A model generated the notes under the pieces. That model did no database searches and had not been told where the DNA came from. It saw only the letters and a list, made by a program, of their open reading frames with translations. From assembly GCF_009663395.1 (NCBI RefSeq), contig NZ_QKNW01000001.1, positions 1 to 64,000 on the forward strand: 64,000 nt of DNA, given 5' to 3'. The position numbers and the translations under genes were made by a program. Source of the DNA: Halosegnis longus. Lineage in GTDB: Archaea; Halobacteriota; Halobacteria; Halobacteriales; Haloarculaceae. Numbering within the stretch: the stretch's first letter is position 1; every line of letters begins with the position of its first letter. Positions 17,627-26,625 of the stretch are shown here, piece by piece.

Positions 17627-18142
17627 TCACCCGTCAAGCCGCTCTTGAATCCCGAACCAATGGGTGACGGTACCGGCGTCGTCGGGAACCGGCACGAGCG
17701 AGACGCGATTCCGGAACCGCTCGCCGTCCTGTCGGTAGTTCCACAGCTCGACGGTCGCCGGCTCCCACGTCCGGAGAGCCTCGTGGAGTCGTTCGAGGGG
17801 GTCGGGTTCGGTGTCTGGCCCCTGGAGAAATCGGGGGTTTTCCCCGACGAGAGCATCGAGGTCATAACCCGATAGCTCCCGGAAGTAGCGGTTCGCGTAG
17901 AGAATCGGATTATCCTCGTAGGCGGCACCGGACAGTACCACGCCGAAGGGGGCGTCGTCGAGCACCCACGCCTTCCAGAGCAGCCGTCGCTCGCGGTCGA
18001 GGAGTTCGTCGGTGGGAACGGGGACGGCGTCGGGGTCGAACGACTCGTACGGCTCGACCGAGGCGACGTACTCGGTCGCGGCGGCGGCGAAGGTCGCCGG
18101 CTCGCTGGTGAGTAGCTCACGGAGCGCCGCTCGGTCGATCAT
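17627..18142 (-). CDS. LOV-like PAS protein without the photoactive cysteine
   Basis: A 171-residue cytoplasmic protein with a short helical N-terminus and one PAS domain from about residue 60. It has LOV features: ANRYFRELSGYDLDALVG, the FMN-loop-like GENPRFLQGPDTE, then NYRQDGERFRNRVSLVPV. In photoactive LOV domains this loop reads GRNCRFLQG and the Cys forms the flavin adduct. Here that position (about residue 103) is Pro, so blue-light adduct chemistry is not expected, though flavin binding or redox sensing could remain. No output domain is attached. Start at ATG 18142; a GTG directly before it is possible. Confidence 0.82.
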   Translation of the reverse strand: MIDRAALRELLTSEPATFAAAATEYVASVEPYESFDPDAVPVPTDELLDRERRLLWKAWVLDDAPFGVVLSGAAYEDNPILYANRYFRELSGYDLDALVGENPRFLQGPDTEPDPLERLHEALRTWEPATVELWNYRQDGERFRNRVSLVPVPDDAGTVTHWFGIQERLDG

Positions 18143-18193
18143 CACACGCGTGTCGGTGGGCGACGAGAAAGGGGCTGTCGGTTGTCGATATCG

Positions 18194-19093
18194 TCAGCTC
18201 TCGCCGGGCGGTGAGAGCGTCCGGCCGAACTCGTCGAACTCCTCCAGCGAGTCGGGGTACTCACTCGGGAGGGCGCGCTGCTCGCGGTTGTCGGTGAGCG
18301 GGCCGATTTCCTCGGCGACGGGTTCCCAGCCGGGTTTGACCTTCACGCTCTTTGCCGGCGTGCCGGTGGCGATGTGGTGGGCGGGCACGTCACCGAGCGT
18401 CGTGGAGCCGGAGCCGACCATCGCGTTCTCGCCGATGCGACAGCCGGCCGTTATCATGGCCCCGTAGCCGAGTCGCACGTCGTCGGCCAGTATCGTCTCG
18501 TAGTTCGTCACGTCCGTCTGGTCGACGGTGTCGTGGTTGTGGGTGTGTATGTGCGCCTCGTCGGCGACGGAGACGCGGTCGCCGATGGTGAGCTTCCCCC
18601 GGTCGTCGAGCAACACGTTGTTGTGGACGACCGCGTTGTCGCCCATCTCGATGTTGTGACCGCACTGAATCTTGATACCGCCGAAGAGCCGGAGCCCGTC
18701 GCCGGCCTCGGCAAAGAGGTGGTCGGCGAGCACCTGCCGGAACGGAAGCGCGAAGGCGAGGTTGTTCGCCAGCGGCGACTGGTCGAAGCCGTTCCAGAGA
18801 TAGCGGAGACACTTCGCCTCCTGAAGCGCCGACAGCTCCTGTTCTGCCCAGCGCTCCGTCTCGATGAGCGCGTGTTCGGGGTTGTAGCTCTCGACGCGCA
18901 TCCGCGTCATCGGCGGGAGCGACTCCCCGGAGAGATACCGCTCGTACGTCTCCGTGTCGTCGTACAAGTCGGCGAGAATCTCTCCGACCGCCGCGGCGGT
19001 GTCTCCCGCAGAGAGCCGTCGGTCGACGTACTCGACGGTCTCGTCGATTGTCGCCTGTACCGCGGGCGGCACCTCGACGTGCCGCTTCGTCAT
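18194..19093 (-). CDS. Hexapeptide-repeat acyltransferase
   Basis: A 299-residue protein. The N-terminal ~140 residues are a helical region rich in charge (ALIETERWAEQELSALQEAK). The C-terminal half is a left-handed beta-helix with isoleucine-patch hexapeptides: IEMGDNAVVHNNVLLDD, LTIGDRVSVADEAHIHTH and VRLGYGAMITAGCRIGENAM. It ends in the usual cap TGTPAKSVKVKPGW. Such enzymes transfer acetyl or acyl groups from CoA or ACP; the catalytic His is probably in the HIHTHNHD stretch. Substrate unknown; a maltose/galactoside- or CapG-like acetyltransferase is possible. Single gene. Confidence 0.85.
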   Translation of the reverse strand: MTKRHVEVPPAVQATIDETVEYVDRRLSAGDTAAAVGEILADLYDDTETYERYLSGESLPPMTRMRVESYNPEHALIETERWAEQELSALQEAKCLRYLWNGFDQSPLANNLAFALPFRQVLADHLFAEAGDGLRLFGGIKIQCGHNIEMGDNAVVHNNVLLDDRGKLTIGDRVSVADEAHIHTHNHDTVDQTDVTNYETILADDVRLGYGAMITAGCRIGENAMVGSGSTTLGDVPAHHIATGTPAKSVKVKPGWEPVAEEIGPLTDNREQRALPSEYPDSLEEFDEFGRTLSPPGES

Positions 19094-19531
19094 TCGTGGG
19101 TCGCCCCCGCGCTCGCGACGACAGCAGTTTGTGACTCGGTCCAGCCCACTATCCGGACATCCGCTCTCATATCTCCTTCTATGACTAATATCCGATAAGT
19201 GCTTTGGCGGTACGCATATGTTTCGTATCAGTTTCTGCCGTATATCTGTGTGAACATACAGTTATTTGAACTCATCCAGGAGTAGCCAGCGACTCGATAG
19301 GGCGCGCTGGGGGATAATCACGGCTGGCTCGTACAGTCGAGTGTCGGAGGGGTTTTACGGCGTCGGGGACCAACAGTAAACTGACGGCACGGTTGGACAG
19401 CCACCTTTCAGCCTACGTGGTTTCCACGTGGGTGTGCCGCTGTCTTCCCTACCCCGTCTTTCCCAACACCGACGAGCGGCGCGGCCGTGTCTGGATGTTA
19501 CGTGCGTATGCGACGGGTCTATATTCCACGC
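19094..19531. other. Intergenic gap before the winged-helix gene
   Basis: No gene supported. It contains a small perfect hairpin (ACGTGG 19415-19420, TTT, CCACGT 19424-19429) and a TATA-like CTATAT at 19519-19524. Confidence 0.5.
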
Positions 19532-19804
19532 ATGGTAGTAGGTAGCGTGGCACGTGAGGAGCTGTCCTCGACCGGACGCCGACTGTTGGGGGCCATCGCC
19601 CAACTGCAGCGGCGCGGACGGCTCGAAGACATCAGAGAGCGGGCGCCACACACGCAGCGACTCCAGTATCACCTCGCGATGCTCGTTCGGGACGGCTACC
19701 TGACCGTGACCAACCGTCACCCCCAGGAGTACATCCTCACCGACGCCGGAACGAGGGCGCTGACGGAGAGAGACACAGCGACGCATCCGAGCGTCGGCGT
19801 CTGA
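19532..19804 (+). CDS. Winged-helix DNA-binding protein
   Basis: About 90 residues forming a single winged helix: LSSTGRRLLGAIAQLQRRGR, the recognition region ERAPHTQRLQYHLAMLVRDG, then the wing YLTVTNRHPQEYILTDAG. This is typical of small haloarchaeal transcription regulators (PadR/MarR-like fold). ATG 19532 gives MVVGSVAREEL. However, the likely TATA box at 19519-19524 is only 8-13 bases before it, so a leaderless start at GTG 19547 (MAREELSST) fits promoter spacing better. Target unknown. Confidence 0.7.
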   Translation: MVVGSVAREELSSTGRRLLGAIAQLQRRGRLEDIRERAPHTQRLQYHLAMLVRDGYLTVTNRHPQEYILTDAGTRALTERDTATHPSVGV

Positions 19805-19818
19805 GCGCAGCATCCTCG

Positions 19819-20226
19819 TTATCGTGAGTCGATACACTCGCCGGCAGTCTCGACCGCCGTCTCGGTGACTCGCACCTGCCCGTCGTACAGCAGACAGTCG
19901 TCGGCGTTCCACGCGAGCGACCCCGACCAGTCGTCGCCCGTGACCGTGAGTTCGTGGCGACCGCTCTCGCCGACGACGACCTCGAACGCCCGAGCGACGC
20001 CGGCGTCGATTCGGTCCGTCTCCTCCTCGTAGGTTTCGCCGTCCGGCCCGGTGACGGTCACCCGTGCGTCGACCGGGTCGGCAGTGTCGTTGCTGACCGT
20101 GAGGTCGAGTCGTCCGGGGTCTCGGGTCGAGGAACAGCCCGCGAGCGCGGACGCGAGCGCCGCGCCCCCGAGCAGAAGGGTTCGTCTGGTCGACCCTGAT
20201 GGGGTGTGTGGTGGCACGAAAATCAC
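19819..20226 (-). CDS. Tat-type lipoprotein of unknown function
   Basis: A 135-residue protein. The N-terminus has twin arginines and a lipobox: STRRTLLLGGAALASALAGC, so it is probably Tat-exported and lipid-anchored at Cys. The mature part is a beta-sandwich-like domain (LDLTVSNDTADPVDARVTVTG, later GSLAWNADDCLLYDGQVRV) with two further cysteines that could pair (in DDCLLY and GECIDSR). Its GTG start abuts the carbonic anhydrase stop on the same strand, so the two are probably one transcript. Ligand unknown. Confidence 0.75.
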   Translation of the reverse strand: MIFVPPHTPSGSTRRTLLLGGAALASALAGCSSTRDPGRLDLTVSNDTADPVDARVTVTGPDGETYEEETDRIDAGVARAFEVVVGESGRHELTVTGDDWSGSLAWNADDCLLYDGQVRVTETAVETAGECIDSR

Positions 20227-20904
20227 TCAGTAGTCCCAGTAGCGGTTCACGCGGGAAGCAATTTCGGGGTGCGTCTCGCGGATGGTCTCGGAGTTGCGCT
20301 CGCCGTCGACGTTGATGACGTGGACCTCCCCGCGGTCGCCCCCGTAGCGGTCCTGGAAGTCGTACACACAGCCGGCGAGGGTTACGTCCTCGGAGACGTG
20401 TGGGCTGTCGGAGAGTGCCGAAATCTGTGCGTCGACGTTGTACTCGACCAGCCGGTCGATGGCGGCAGCGCGGTCGAGGTCGTGCGGGAGACGTTCAACG
20501 CCCGCCTCCAGTCGGGGGGCGAGCAGGTCGATGCAGTGTTCGATGCCCGGCGGCTCGGATACGTCACCGGCGAGAGCGTCGTACGTCGCGGTGACGGCTC
20601 CACAGCCGGTGTGCCCGAGGACGACGGCCGTCTTCGTGTCGGTGTGAACGAGCGGATACAACACGTCACCCGAGACGACGGTCGCGCCGTCGTGGACTTG
20701 GACGACGCGATTCCCGATGTTGCCGACGGTGAACACCTCCCCCGGCTGGTCGGTGCCGAAGGCGTCGGCCTGGAGCACGCGCGAGTCGGAACAGCAGACG
20801 GTGACGGCGTCCGGCTGTTGGCCCTCCTGCAAGTGGCCGAAGGAGCCGGCCACGCGTTTCGTGTGCTCCCGGTTGCCGGCGAGCAGCGAGGCGAGGGTAC
20901 TCAT
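20227..20904 (-). CDS. Beta-class carbonic anhydrase
   Basis: A 225-residue cytoplasmic zinc enzyme interconverting CO2 and bicarbonate. Zinc ligands are Cys38 (CCSDSR), His98 and Cys101 (GHTGCGA). The Asp40-Arg42 dyad of the active site is present, and TVGNIGNRV is the conserved strand between them. Length fits the class. It lies immediately upstream of the lipoprotein gene with no gap and may be co-expressed with it. The ATG at 20904 (MSTLASLLAGNREH) is the natural start. It may supply bicarbonate for anaplerotic carboxylation. Confidence 0.94.
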   Translation of the reverse strand: MSTLASLLAGNREHTKRVAGSFGHLQEGQQPDAVTVCCSDSRVLQADAFGTDQPGEVFTVGNIGNRVVQVHDGATVVSGDVLYPLVHTDTKTAVVLGHTGCGAVTATYDALAGDVSEPPGIEHCIDLLAPRLEAGVERLPHDLDRAAAIDRLVEYNVDAQISALSDSPHVSEDVTLAGCVYDFQDRYGGDRGEVHVINVDGERNSETIRETHPEIASRVNRYWDY

Positions 20905-20952
20905 GCCGGCGCTACGCCAGGGGTGTAGTTGGCTCTCCGAGAACCGGCAATC

Positions 20953-21735
20953 TTAGCCGTCGAACTCGGCGGCCAGCGCGTCGAGACCGGGGTGAAACTC
21001 GGTGGTGTGGGGAGCGGTGAGCGGGGAAACCGACACTTTTCCGTCGACGACGGTGCGGCGGTCGGTCCCTTCGGCGTCGGGGATGTCGCCGTCGGCCATG
21101 CGCTTCCAGATGCGGTCTTTGATGTGGATGGTGTCGCCGTCGCGTTCGGCGTCCATGTCGTAGGTGTGGCTCGGCCGCGTGACGACCATCTCGGTCGGGG
21201 CCTGCTCCGCGACCGGACAGTTGACGTTGAGGTAGTCGGCGTGTTCGAAGACGCCGGAATCGAGCGTGTTAGCGACGAGATACTCGGTCGTGTCGGCGGC
21301 GAGGGCGTAGGCGCTCGCGGGCGTCTCCGTCTCTGCGAAGACGAAGTCCTCCGACAGGGGGACGTACAGCGAGACGGCGATTGCGGGCACGTCGAAGAAC
21401 GCGGCCTCGACGGCAGCGGAGACCGTGCCGGAGCGACCGAGCACGTACTCGCCGAGGTTCGCGCCCCGGTTGCAGCCGGAGACGACGATGTCCGGGTCGA
21501 TATCGAGTGCGCCAAGCGCCGCAACGACGCAGTCGGTCGGCGTCCCTTCGACGGCGTAGCCGTACTCGTGGGTGCGGATATCGACCTCGTGGTTGAGCGC
21601 GCGGCCGACGGCGGACTGGTCGTCGACGGGAGCGACGGCCGTGACGGTCACGTCGTCCATCGCGTCGAGCGTGCGGTAGAGAACGCCGAGTCCGGCGGCG
21701 TCGATGCCGTCGTCGTTCGTGAGGAGTACGTCCAT
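20953..21735 (-). CDS. surE: SurE 5'/3'-nucleotidase
   Basis: A 260-residue nucleoside monophosphate phosphatase of the SurE family, which removes phosphate from nucleotides in a divalent-metal site. It begins MDVLLTNDDGIDAAG, the metal-binding NDD, and continues VTAVAPVDDQSAVGR, then VVSGCNRGANLGEYVLGRSGTVSAA (the conserved SG-N-G-N...YSGTVgAA block) and PVAEQAPTEMVVTRPS. Full length. It follows the methyltransferase on the same strand with a 37-base gap, so an operon pepQ-tyrA-methyltransferase-surE is possible. Confidence 0.95.
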   Translation of the reverse strand: MDVLLTNDDGIDAAGLGVLYRTLDAMDDVTVTAVAPVDDQSAVGRALNHEVDIRTHEYGYAVEGTPTDCVVAALGALDIDPDIVVSGCNRGANLGEYVLGRSGTVSAAVEAAFFDVPAIAVSLYVPLSEDFVFAETETPASAYALAADTTEYLVANTLDSGVFEHADYLNVNCPVAEQAPTEMVVTRPSHTYDMDAERDGDTIHIKDRIWKRMADGDIPDAEGTDRRTVVDGKVSVSPLTAPHTTEFHPGLDALAAEFDG

Positions 21736-21772
21736 GCTGGCCGTTCGGGGCCGAACGGAAAAGGGTACCCGA

Positions 21773-23164
21773 CTATCCGGCGCGGTCGACGACCGTCTCG
21801 TCGTCGACGACCAGATTGTACGACTCCTCGTCGTCGTTCCACAACAGGAGCGCGTTCTCGAACACCAGCGGGTCGCCGTAGTCGGCCCGCGAGAGGTCGG
21901 CGTTCAACATCGACTCCCGGGTGAGGACGGCGTAGTGGTCGGTCGACTCGGAGCCGTCGCTCACCTTGTACAGTGGGTTGCCGCCGTCGCTCAGGTCGTG
22001 AGAGAGCTTGAGCGCGACGCAGTCGACGCGGTTGGAGACGTGCGACTCGCTCTCCGCGAAGCGGGCGAACCGGCCCGTATCGAGGGCGATATCCACCATC
22101 TGTGCGTCGTCGTGGCGAACCACCGAGAAGGCGTACTGTACGTCGACGTTGACGAACTCACCCTCGCGGCCGGCCGCGGCGTCGAGCGCCTGCTGGAACG
22201 CCGGCACGTCGAGGTCCGGACGCACGTCGAAGCTCCAGCCGCGGTCGGTCGGGCGGGCGTTCTCCCAGAGTCGAACCTGCGGCCCCCAGACGCCGTAGCC
22301 GTCGCGTTCGAGCGCGCGCTCGGTCTCGCGCAGCCCGATAGCTGCCTCGCGGTCGGCCGGCGCAATCCCCACGAGCGAGCCGTCGGGCGCGACCGACTCC
22401 ATGTAGCGACCGGCGACGGCAGCCGGGTCGGCCAGCTCCGAGAGCACGTTCGCGAACAACACCACGTCGAACTCACCCTCGGGCGTGAACGCCTCGGCCG
22501 TCTCGCGGTGGAGCGTCACGTCGAAGCCGGTGCGCGTCTCCTCGGCGACGCGCTCGAACACGTCGGCCGCGGCGGACGGCTCGACGGCGTGATACTCCAC
22601 GAGCGTCTCCTCGGGGAGGAGATCGTGGATACCAAGCATCGGGCCGCCGACGCCAGCACCAACGTCCAGAACTCGAAGCCGGGTCGAGAGCAGGTCGGCG
22701 TCGGCGAGCCGCGAGAGCACGTACTGGACGACGGCGTAGTTGTCGGGGAGGTGATACAGCGCGTACGCGAGTGCGGTCTGGCGGTCGTACTCGACCGGGC
22801 TTCCCGCGAAGTACTCCGTTTTCATGTCGCGAATCGTCTCCCGTAGCGAGTCGCCGCTCTCGCCGTCGGGCCAGCCGCGACCGTACGCATCGACGAGCAA
22901 CTCCTCGAGCACGGTGCCGTACTCGAACGGGAACGAGTCGACGCCGGTGAACGTGACCGACAGCGGCTCCTCCTCGACGGGGACGAACGTGCCGTCGTCG
23001 CGCTCGCGGACCCCGAGTTCGACGGTCGATTCGCGCAGAATCTGGCGGACGACAGCCGGATGCGGTTGGCCGTCGACGTACTCCCAGATCTCCTCGGGGT
23101 CGATGGGGCGCACCTCACGAAGATATCGGGCGTTGTCCCGCACGGACTGGCGTTTGTCCGTCAT
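21773..23164 (-). CDS. Rsm22-like SAM-dependent methyltransferase
   Basis: A 463-residue class I methyltransferase. An N-terminal helical part carries YGRGWPDGESGDSLRETIRDM and YALYHLPDNYAVVQYVL. The SAM site follows: motif I VLDVGAGVGGPMLGIHDL, acidic end of strand 2 EYHAVEPS, and motif IV-like FDVVLFANVLSELADP. The C-terminal ~90 residues (VALKLSHDLSDGGNPLYKV) look like an added OB-like RNA-binding part. The arrangement resembles proteins annotated as Rsm22 (small-ribosomal-subunit associated) in haloarchaea; that label is from memory. Its ATG overlaps the tyrA stop by four bases, indicating translational coupling. Confidence 0.75.
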   Translation of the reverse strand: MTDKRQSVRDNARYLREVRPIDPEEIWEYVDGQPHPAVVRQILRESTVELGVRERDDGTFVPVEEEPLSVTFTGVDSFPFEYGTVLEELLVDAYGRGWPDGESGDSLRETIRDMKTEYFAGSPVEYDRQTALAYALYHLPDNYAVVQYVLSRLADADLLSTRLRVLDVGAGVGGPMLGIHDLLPEETLVEYHAVEPSAAADVFERVAEETRTGFDVTLHRETAEAFTPEGEFDVVLFANVLSELADPAAVAGRYMESVAPDGSLVGIAPADREAAIGLRETERALERDGYGVWGPQVRLWENARPTDRGWSFDVRPDLDVPAFQQALDAAAGREGEFVNVDVQYAFSVVRHDDAQMVDIALDTGRFARFAESESHVSNRVDCVALKLSHDLSDGGNPLYKVSDGSESTDHYAVLTRESMLNADLSRADYGDPLVFENALLLWNDDEESYNLVVDDETVVDRAG

Positions 23165-23877
23165 TCCGCCACCTCCGAGAACAGGTCGGCAAGCGAGTCG
23201 GGGTCGGACGCGACGCGCTCGGCCGCCGCGGCCACCTCCTCGGCTCCGTCAAAGCGGCGCTGAATCTCGGCGTAGACGGTCGGGTCGCCCGACGTAACGG
23301 CGTCCGAGAGCTCCGACAGCGGTCCGGAGATGGGCGTGTGGAACGGTTCCGGCACCTCGTCGGCCGCGAGCGCGAAGGCGAGGACGGCGGCGTGGGTCTT
23401 CGCCTGTACCGTCTCCATCGCCTCGTCGTGTTCGCTCGCGGTCGTCTCGTAGAGTTCGTTGCCTGCAGCCGTGAGCGCGTCGAGCGCTGCGGTCGTCCGG
23501 TCGTCGGGGGCGTCCTCGACGACGGCGATAGTTCCGGGTTCGTTATCGGGTGCGAACAGCGGATGCGTCGAGACGCGCGCTGCGTCGGGGAACGAGTCGC
23601 GCAGTGCGGCGAGCGTGTCGCGCATCTCGCCGGTCACGTCGATGACGGCGTCGGCGCGGCCGGCATACTCGCGGGCCGCCGGCTCGATTGCCGACATCGG
23701 GACGGCGAAGGCGAGGAGGTCGTACGAGCCGCCGGTGTCGGTGCCGACTCCGAGGTCGGCGGCGACGGCGTCGGCGCGGTCGGTGTCGGTGTCGGTGACG
23801 GCGACGGTGTGTGTCGCGGCGAGTCGCTCCGCGAGCCACCGACCCATCGCCCCGGCTCCGACGACGAGAACGTTCAT
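23161..23877 (-). CDS. tyrA: Prephenate dehydrogenase
   Basis: A 238-residue enzyme of tyrosine synthesis that oxidises and decarboxylates prephenate with NAD(P). The N-terminus MNVLVVGAGAMGRWLAERL is the dinucleotide-binding Rossmann loop. LLAFAVPMSAIEPAAREY and the conserved STHPLFAPDN (the catalytic-His region) follow, then a helical dimerisation half. The ATG at 23877 starts exactly at strand 1; longer frames upstream run into pepQ and are rejected. It is shorter than bacterial TyrA but normal for archaea and has no ACT domain. It sits beside aroA and aroC, forming an aromatic amino-acid cluster split by pepQ. Confidence 0.88.
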   Translation of the reverse strand: MNVLVVGAGAMGRWLAERLAATHTVAVTDTDTDRADAVAADLGVGTDTGGSYDLLAFAVPMSAIEPAAREYAGRADAVIDVTGEMRDTLAALRDSFPDAARVSTHPLFAPDNEPGTIAVVEDAPDDRTTAALDALTAAGNELYETTASEHDEAMETVQAKTHAAVLAFALAADEVPEPFHTPISGPLSELSDAVTSGDPTVYAEIQRRFDGAEEVAAAAERVASDPDSLADLFSEVAE

Positions 23878-23917
23878 ACACGCGGTTGCGCCGAGCGGCG
23901 CAAAAGCCGTTCGTTCG

Positions 23918-25090
23918 CTACAGGACGAGTTGTTCGGGATACTCGGTGTAGTTCTCGTAGCCGTCCTCGCGGACGATGACGATGTCCTCGATGCGGACGC
24001 CGCCGAATTCGGGGTCGTAAACGCCCGGTTCGATGGTGACCACCATCCCGGCTTCGAGTTCGTTCTCCGTCGTGGAGACGCGCGGGAACTCGTGGATGTC
24101 GAGCCCGACGCCGTGGCCGGTCGTGTGGATGAACCCGGTGCTCGTCTCGGGGTCGTCACGGAGCGTCGGAATACCGTTGTCCTGATACACGTCACAGACC
24201 GCGTCGTGTACGTCACTGCCGGAGACACCCGCTTCGAGCGTGTCAAGGGCCGCCTCCTTCGCCTCCTGCGTGATGTCGTACCACTCCCGGATGGTGTCGG
24301 AGGGTTCACCCTTCACGAAGGTCCGGGTCATGTCGGCGTAGTAGCCGGTGGCCTTCGAGCGCGGGAAGATGTCGATGACGATTGACTCGTTCGCGCGTAG
24401 CGGTCCGGAGCCGCGGTCGTGTGGGTCGGCGGCGTCGGCACCGCAGGCGACGATGGTCGTATCCAGCGCGTGGCCCTCACGGATGAGCGACACTTCGATT
24501 TCCTCGGTGACGCGCTCGCTGGTGAGCGTCTCGCCCTCGTAGATGAGCGTGCCGTCGTCGGCAACCTCCGCGTCGGCGATGAGCGACTCGGCGGTCGCCA
24601 TCGCGCGCTCGTTGGCGCGCTGGGCCGTTCGCATGTGCTCGAGTTCTTCCTCGTGTTTGACCGCGCGAATCTCCTGTATCACGTCGTCCTCGTCGGGCGC
24701 GACCGAGATGCCCTGCTCGCGGAGGCCGTCGGCCAGCCCGACCGGGAAATCAGATGGCGTGGCGACGGACTCCACGTCATAGGTGTCACAGAACTCCGTG
24801 CGGATGCGGTGGCCGGCCTCCGAGGCACCATGCTCCTGTACCTTCGCCCGATAATCGTAGTCTGCGGTGCGTTCGACGGTCGCGGCGCGGGCCTCGCGCT
24901 CTGCGCGGCCGTACTCGAGCGAGCTCACGAGGAGATGTACCTCGCCGTCGTACAGCGTCGTGAACGGATCCGGCGCGGTGAACCCGGAGAGGTACCGCTG
25001 GTTCGCGTCGCTTTCGTCTGCCACGACGAGATAGCCGTCGAGGTCGTGTTCGTCGAGATACTCGTCGAGGTCGGTGAAGTCGGGGTCCAT
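23918..25090 (-). CDS. M24 family Xaa-Pro aminopeptidase/dipeptidase
   Basis: A 390-residue two-metal peptidase. The N-terminal ~150 residues form a creatinase-like domain (DLDGYLVVADESDANQRYLSG). The C-terminal pita-bread domain holds the metal ligands: D in IVIDIFPRSKATGYYADMTRTF (two Asp), H in HTTGHGVGLDIHE, E in MVVTIEPGVYDPEFGG and E in VRIEDIV. Together they indicate cleavage before or after proline. The ATG at 25090 (MDPDFTDLDEYLDEH) is preferred over one nine codons upstream. It is divergent from aroA, with 89 bases between. Confidence 0.9.
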   Translation of the reverse strand: MDPDFTDLDEYLDEHDLDGYLVVADESDANQRYLSGFTAPDPFTTLYDGEVHLLVSSLEYGRAEREARAATVERTADYDYRAKVQEHGASEAGHRIRTEFCDTYDVESVATPSDFPVGLADGLREQGISVAPDEDDVIQEIRAVKHEEELEHMRTAQRANERAMATAESLIADAEVADDGTLIYEGETLTSERVTEEIEVSLIREGHALDTTIVACGADAADPHDRGSGPLRANESIVIDIFPRSKATGYYADMTRTFVKGEPSDTIREWYDITQEAKEAALDTLEAGVSGSDVHDAVCDVYQDNGIPTLRDDPETSTGFIHTTGHGVGLDIHEFPRVSTTENELEAGMVVTIEPGVYDPEFGGVRIEDIVIVREDGYENYTEYPEQLVL

Positions 25091-25179
25091 GTTCCGGAAT
25101 CGGACGCCCCGAGGCAAATGCCTACCGCCCGCGTGGTCGGGGTCGGCAGGCTGATTAGTCCCCCCGAGCGAGACGGAGT

Positions 25180-26463
25180 ATGCAACGCACGATTCACCCG
25201 TCCACGGTCGACGGGGTCGTCCGCGCGCCGCCGTCGAAGAGCTACACGCACCGGGCGATACTGGCTGCCGGCTATGCGGGCGAGACGACCGTCACGAACC
25301 CGCTCGACTCGGCAGACACACGGGCAACGGCACGGGCTGTCGAAGCCTACGGCGGGACGGTTACCCGCGGCGAATCGCAGGTCGTGGTCGAGGGGTTCGA
25401 CGGCAGGCCGGAGGTCCCCGACGACGTTATCGACTGTGCGAACTCCGGGACGACGATGCGGCTGACGACGGCAACCGCATCGCTTGCCGACGGATTGACC
25501 GTCCTCACGGGGGACGGGTCGCTCCGGTCGCGCCCGCAGGGGCCACTCCTTGACGCGCTCGGTGACCTCGGTGGACGGGCGGAGTCGACGCGCGGGAACG
25601 GACAGGCACCGCTCGTCGTTGGTGGAAACATCGACGGCGGCGAGGTCGCGATTCCCGGCGACGTGTCCTCACAGTACATCACTGCGCTGTTGATGGCTGG
25701 CGCGGTGACCGAGGAGGGTATCGACATCGAGCTGACGACGGAACTGAAGTCAGCGCCGTACGTCGAGATAACGCTGGAGTTGCTCGACGCGTTCGACATC
25801 GAGACGCACCGGACGGACGACGGCTTTCGCGTGCCCGGCGGCCAGCAGTACGCGACCGAGGCAGGGACGTACGCCGTGCCGGGCGACTTCTCGTCGATGT
25901 CGTATCTGCTCGCTGCTGGGGCGCTCGCTGCCGACGAGGACGGCCTGCTCGTCGAGGGAGCCGAGCCGAGCGCGCAGGGAGATTCGGCCATCGTCTCGAT
26001 TCTCGACGAGATGGGCGCGACGCTCGATTGGGACCGCGACGCGGGCGAGATTCGCGTCGAGCAGTCGGCGCTGTCGGGTGTCGAGGTCGACGTGGGCGAT
26101 ACGCCGGACCTGCTGCCGACGATTGCGGCGCTCGGCGCGGTCGCTGACGAGACGACGCGCATCGTGAACTGCGAGCACGTCCGCTACAAGGAGACGGACC
26201 GCGTGAGCGCGATGGCCGACGAGCTAACGACGCTCGGTGCGTCGGTCGAGGAACAGCAGGACGTGCTCACGATTCACGGCGGCGAATCGTCGCTGACCGG
26301 CGGGACGGTCGCCGGACACGACGACCACCGCATCATCATGGCGCTCTCGCTCGTCGGACTCGTCGCCGGGCCGGTGACGGTCGAGGGAAGCGACCACGTC
26401 GACGTCTCGTTTCCGGGCTACTTCGAGACGCTGCGGTCGCTGGGCGTCGACGTTCGCGAGTAG
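25180..26463 (+). CDS. aroA: 3-phosphoshikimate 1-carboxyvinyltransferase (EPSP synthase)
   Basis: A 427-residue enzyme joining phosphoenolpyruvate to shikimate-3-phosphate in the sixth shikimate step. Motifs: [15 protein letters not shown] (substrate loop with Lys/Ser), [10 protein letters not shown] (PEP site), [33 protein letters not shown]-like [12 protein letters not shown], and [15 protein letters not shown]. All are in family order and the length is complete. Divergent from pepQ and followed at 162 bases by aroC on the same strand. The N-G-T-x-x-R motif with Gly-Thr-Met suggests the usual class with no special drug-tolerance features visible. Confidence 0.96.
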   Translation: MQRTIHPSTVDGVVRAPPSKSYTHRAILAAGYAGETTVTNPLDSADTRATARAVEAYGGTVTRGESQVVVEGFDGRPEVPDDVIDCANSGTTMRLTTATASLADGLTVLTGDGSLRSRPQGPLLDALGDLGGRAESTRGNGQAPLVVGGNIDGGEVAIPGDVSSQYITALLMAGAVTEEGIDIELTTELKSAPYVEITLELLDAFDIETHRTDDGFRVPGGQQYATEAGTYAVPGDFSSMSYLLAAGALAADEDGLLVEGAEPSAQGDSAIVSILDEMGATLDWDRDAGEIRVEQSALSGVEVDVGDTPDLLPTIAALGAVADETTRIVNCEHVRYKETDRVSAMADELTTLGASVEEQQDVLTIHGGESSLTGGTVAGHDDHRIIMALSLVGLVAGPVTVEGSDHVDVSFPGYFETLRSLGVDVRE

Positions 26464-26625
26464 GGGCACACAGGTGACGGCCGCGGGTCCCGGCCGAGTC
26501 GTCACGCACCCGCCTCGGTCGACCGGGGCAGTTCACCAGCGCATGACGCCGGTGGTCCCGGCCTGCTATTTGAACGCTCGCCTCTATTGCAAGGTTCAAA
26601 TGGGCGCACGCCCGACTTCGTGGTA

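Noticed and set aside
24419-25465. 348-codon frame across pepQ and aroA
   Set aside because: Antisense to pepQ and out of frame with aroA; both real genes have clear catalytic motifs.
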